From contig CACXJZ010000001.1 of assembly GCA_902768105.1 (NCBI GenBank), forward strand, positions 37,812 through 101,811: a stretch of 64,000 bases of DNA, written 5' to 3'. The notes under the pieces were generated by a model. The model was not told where the DNA came from and ran no database searches. It was given only the letters and a program-made list of their open reading frames with translations. The position numbers and the translations under genes are program-made. This document shows positions 62,901 through 64,000 of the stretch, one piece after another. The stretch's first letter is position 1; each line of letters opens with the position of its first letter. Source of the DNA: an uncultured Prevotellaceae bacterium (lineage in GTDB: Bacteria; Bacteroidota; Bacteroidia; Bacteroidales; Bacteroidaceae).

Positions 62901-64000
62901 ATGCGTAAACAGTTTAAAGATATTGATATCTAGAAGACCCCCGAGCACATCGAGGTGCGTCCCGTCTATACGAAAGAGGACCTTGAGGGCATGGAACACC
63001 TCGACTTCACGGCAGGTATTCCTCCCTATCTGCGTGGTCCGTACTCAATGATGTACCCCTTCCGCCCGTGGACCATCCGTCAGTATGCCGGATTCTCAAC
63101 GGCTGAGGAGTCTAACGCTTTCTATCGCCGTAACCTGGCTTCTGGTCAGAAGGGCCTTTCTGTAGCCTTCGACCTGCCGACACACCGTGGTTACGACCCT
63201 GACAACGCCCGTGTGGTGGGTGACGTGGGTAAGGCTGGTGTAAGTATCTGTAACGAGGAGAACATGAAGGTGCTGTTCTCGGGTATTCCCCTGAACAAGA
63301 TGTCTGTCTCCATGACCATGAACGGTGCTGTGCTGCCTATTCTGGCCTTCTACATCGTGGCAGGTTTGGAACAGGGTGCTCAGCTCGAGGAGATGGCCGG
63401 AACTATCCAGAACGATATTCTCAAGGAGTTCATGGTGCGTAACACCTACATCTATCCGCCCGCATTCTCCATGAAGATTATCGCTGATATCTTCGAATAC
63501 ACCTCGCAGAAGATGCCGAAGTTCAATAGCATCTCTATCTCTGGCTACCACATGCAGGAGGCTGGTGCTACGGCCGATATCGAGCTGGCCTACACGCTGG
63601 CCGACGGTATGGACTACCTGCGCACGGGTGTGAATGCCGGTATCGACGTGGATGCTTTCGCACCGCGTCTCAGCTTCTTCTGGGCCATCGGCATGAACCA
63701 CTTTATGGAGATTGCCAAGATGCGTGCAGGACGTCTCCTGTGGGCGAAGATCGTGAAGAGCTTTGGCGCCAAGAACCCCAAGTCGCTGGCGCTGCGTACC
63801 CACTCGCAGACCTCTGGCTGGTCATTGACAGAGCAGGACCCCTTCAACAACGTAGGACGTACCTGTATCGAGGCTATGGCAGCAGTGTTGGGTCACACCC
63901 AGTCACTCCACACCAACGCACTCGACGAGGCTATCGCTCTGCCTACCGACTTCTCTGCCCGTATCGCTCGTAACACGCAGATCTACATCCAGAACGAGAC
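62901..64000 (+). CDS. mutB: Methylmalonyl-CoA mutase large subunit, in-frame TAG at codon 11, partial
   Basis: From ATG 62901 the frame reads [10 protein letters not shown], then TAG at 62931-62933, then continues open with [17 protein letters not shown] to the window end without another stop. The downstream sequence is clearly MutB ([51 protein letters not shown]). Either the gene is interrupted by a nonsense mutation (for example from TGG, AAG or TAT), a sequencing error is present, or translation starts later (GTG 62955 or ATG 62991). TAG ends at least six other genes here, so recoding is unlikely. The C-terminal B12 domain lies outside the window. Confidence 0.85.

Noticed and set aside
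62931-62933. Genome-wide reassignment of TAG to an amino acid
   Set aside because: At least six intact genes in the window end at TAG at the expected family length, so the standard code holds.

Overview
The window looks like chromosomal DNA of a Bacteroidales bacterium, most likely Prevotella-like (family Prevotellaceae). Reasons: intergenic promoters repeatedly show the Bacteroidetes -7 box TAnnTTTG; there are SusC/BtuB-type TonB receptors, a BtuG-like surface beta-propeller lipoprotein, the HU / 29-residue AURKAIP1-like basic protein / RNase G locus, imelysin and OprO/P-type porin genes, and a Na+-decarboxylase plus B12-dependent methylmalonyl-CoA mutase pathway for propionate/succinate metabolism. 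No rRNA, tRNA, CRISPR array, prophage or insertion sequence was recognised.

Layout. 1-2.8 kb: end of an F1-ATPase operon (atpH, atpA, atpG). 2.8-8.9 kb (minus): DEAD-box helicase, LptF/G-type permease, tgt, lon. 9-11.6 kb: tRNA methyltransferase, then KDG kinase and KDPG aldolase (hexuronate catabolism; uxaC lies at 24 kb). 11.5-17.1 kb: an unusual tandem sensor kinase, its response regulator, a membrane protein and a divergent UDP-GlcNAc 2-epimerase homologue. 17.2-22.9 kb: cobalamin riboswitch followed by btuB, a btuG-like gene, btuF and btuC. 22.9-38.5 kb: asparaginase, uxaC, glmS, carAB, two soluble hybrid kinases, fabD, a GH13 enzyme, an AlaX-type editing protein and a membrane nuclease-family protein. 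38.6-42 kb: glycosyltransferase, RNase G, a tiny basic ribosomal-type protein and HU. 42.5-47 kb: porin / imelysin / di-haem oxidoreductase operon. 47.2-56.3 kb: a signalling block with a hemerythrin-LuxR protein, a pseudo-receiver LuxR protein, a RelA/SpoT-type synthetase, a STAS protein, a lipoprotein, a TerB-ABC transporter fusion and a SpoIIE phosphatase fused to an RsbW-like ATPase. 56.4-59.1 kb: Na+-decarboxylase beta, biotin carrier and gamma subunits. 59.1-60.8 kb: YidE-type transporter. 61-64 kb: mutA and mutB, the latter with an in-frame TAG at codon 11 and running off the window.

How the genes connect. The riboswitch-controlled B12 uptake genes and the B12-dependent mutase belong to one physiology, with the Na+-decarboxylase subunits supplying the next step of the propionate branch. 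kdgK, eda and uxaC belong to hexuronate breakdown. The most unusual block is 48.1-56.3 kb, where partner-switching components (SpoIIE phosphatase, RsbW-like ATPase, STAS antagonist) sit with an alarmone synthetase and a non-phosphorylatable LuxR regulator; this could be an undescribed envelope-stress to ppGpp pathway. Several short tandem repeats and hairpin families lie at gene ends.
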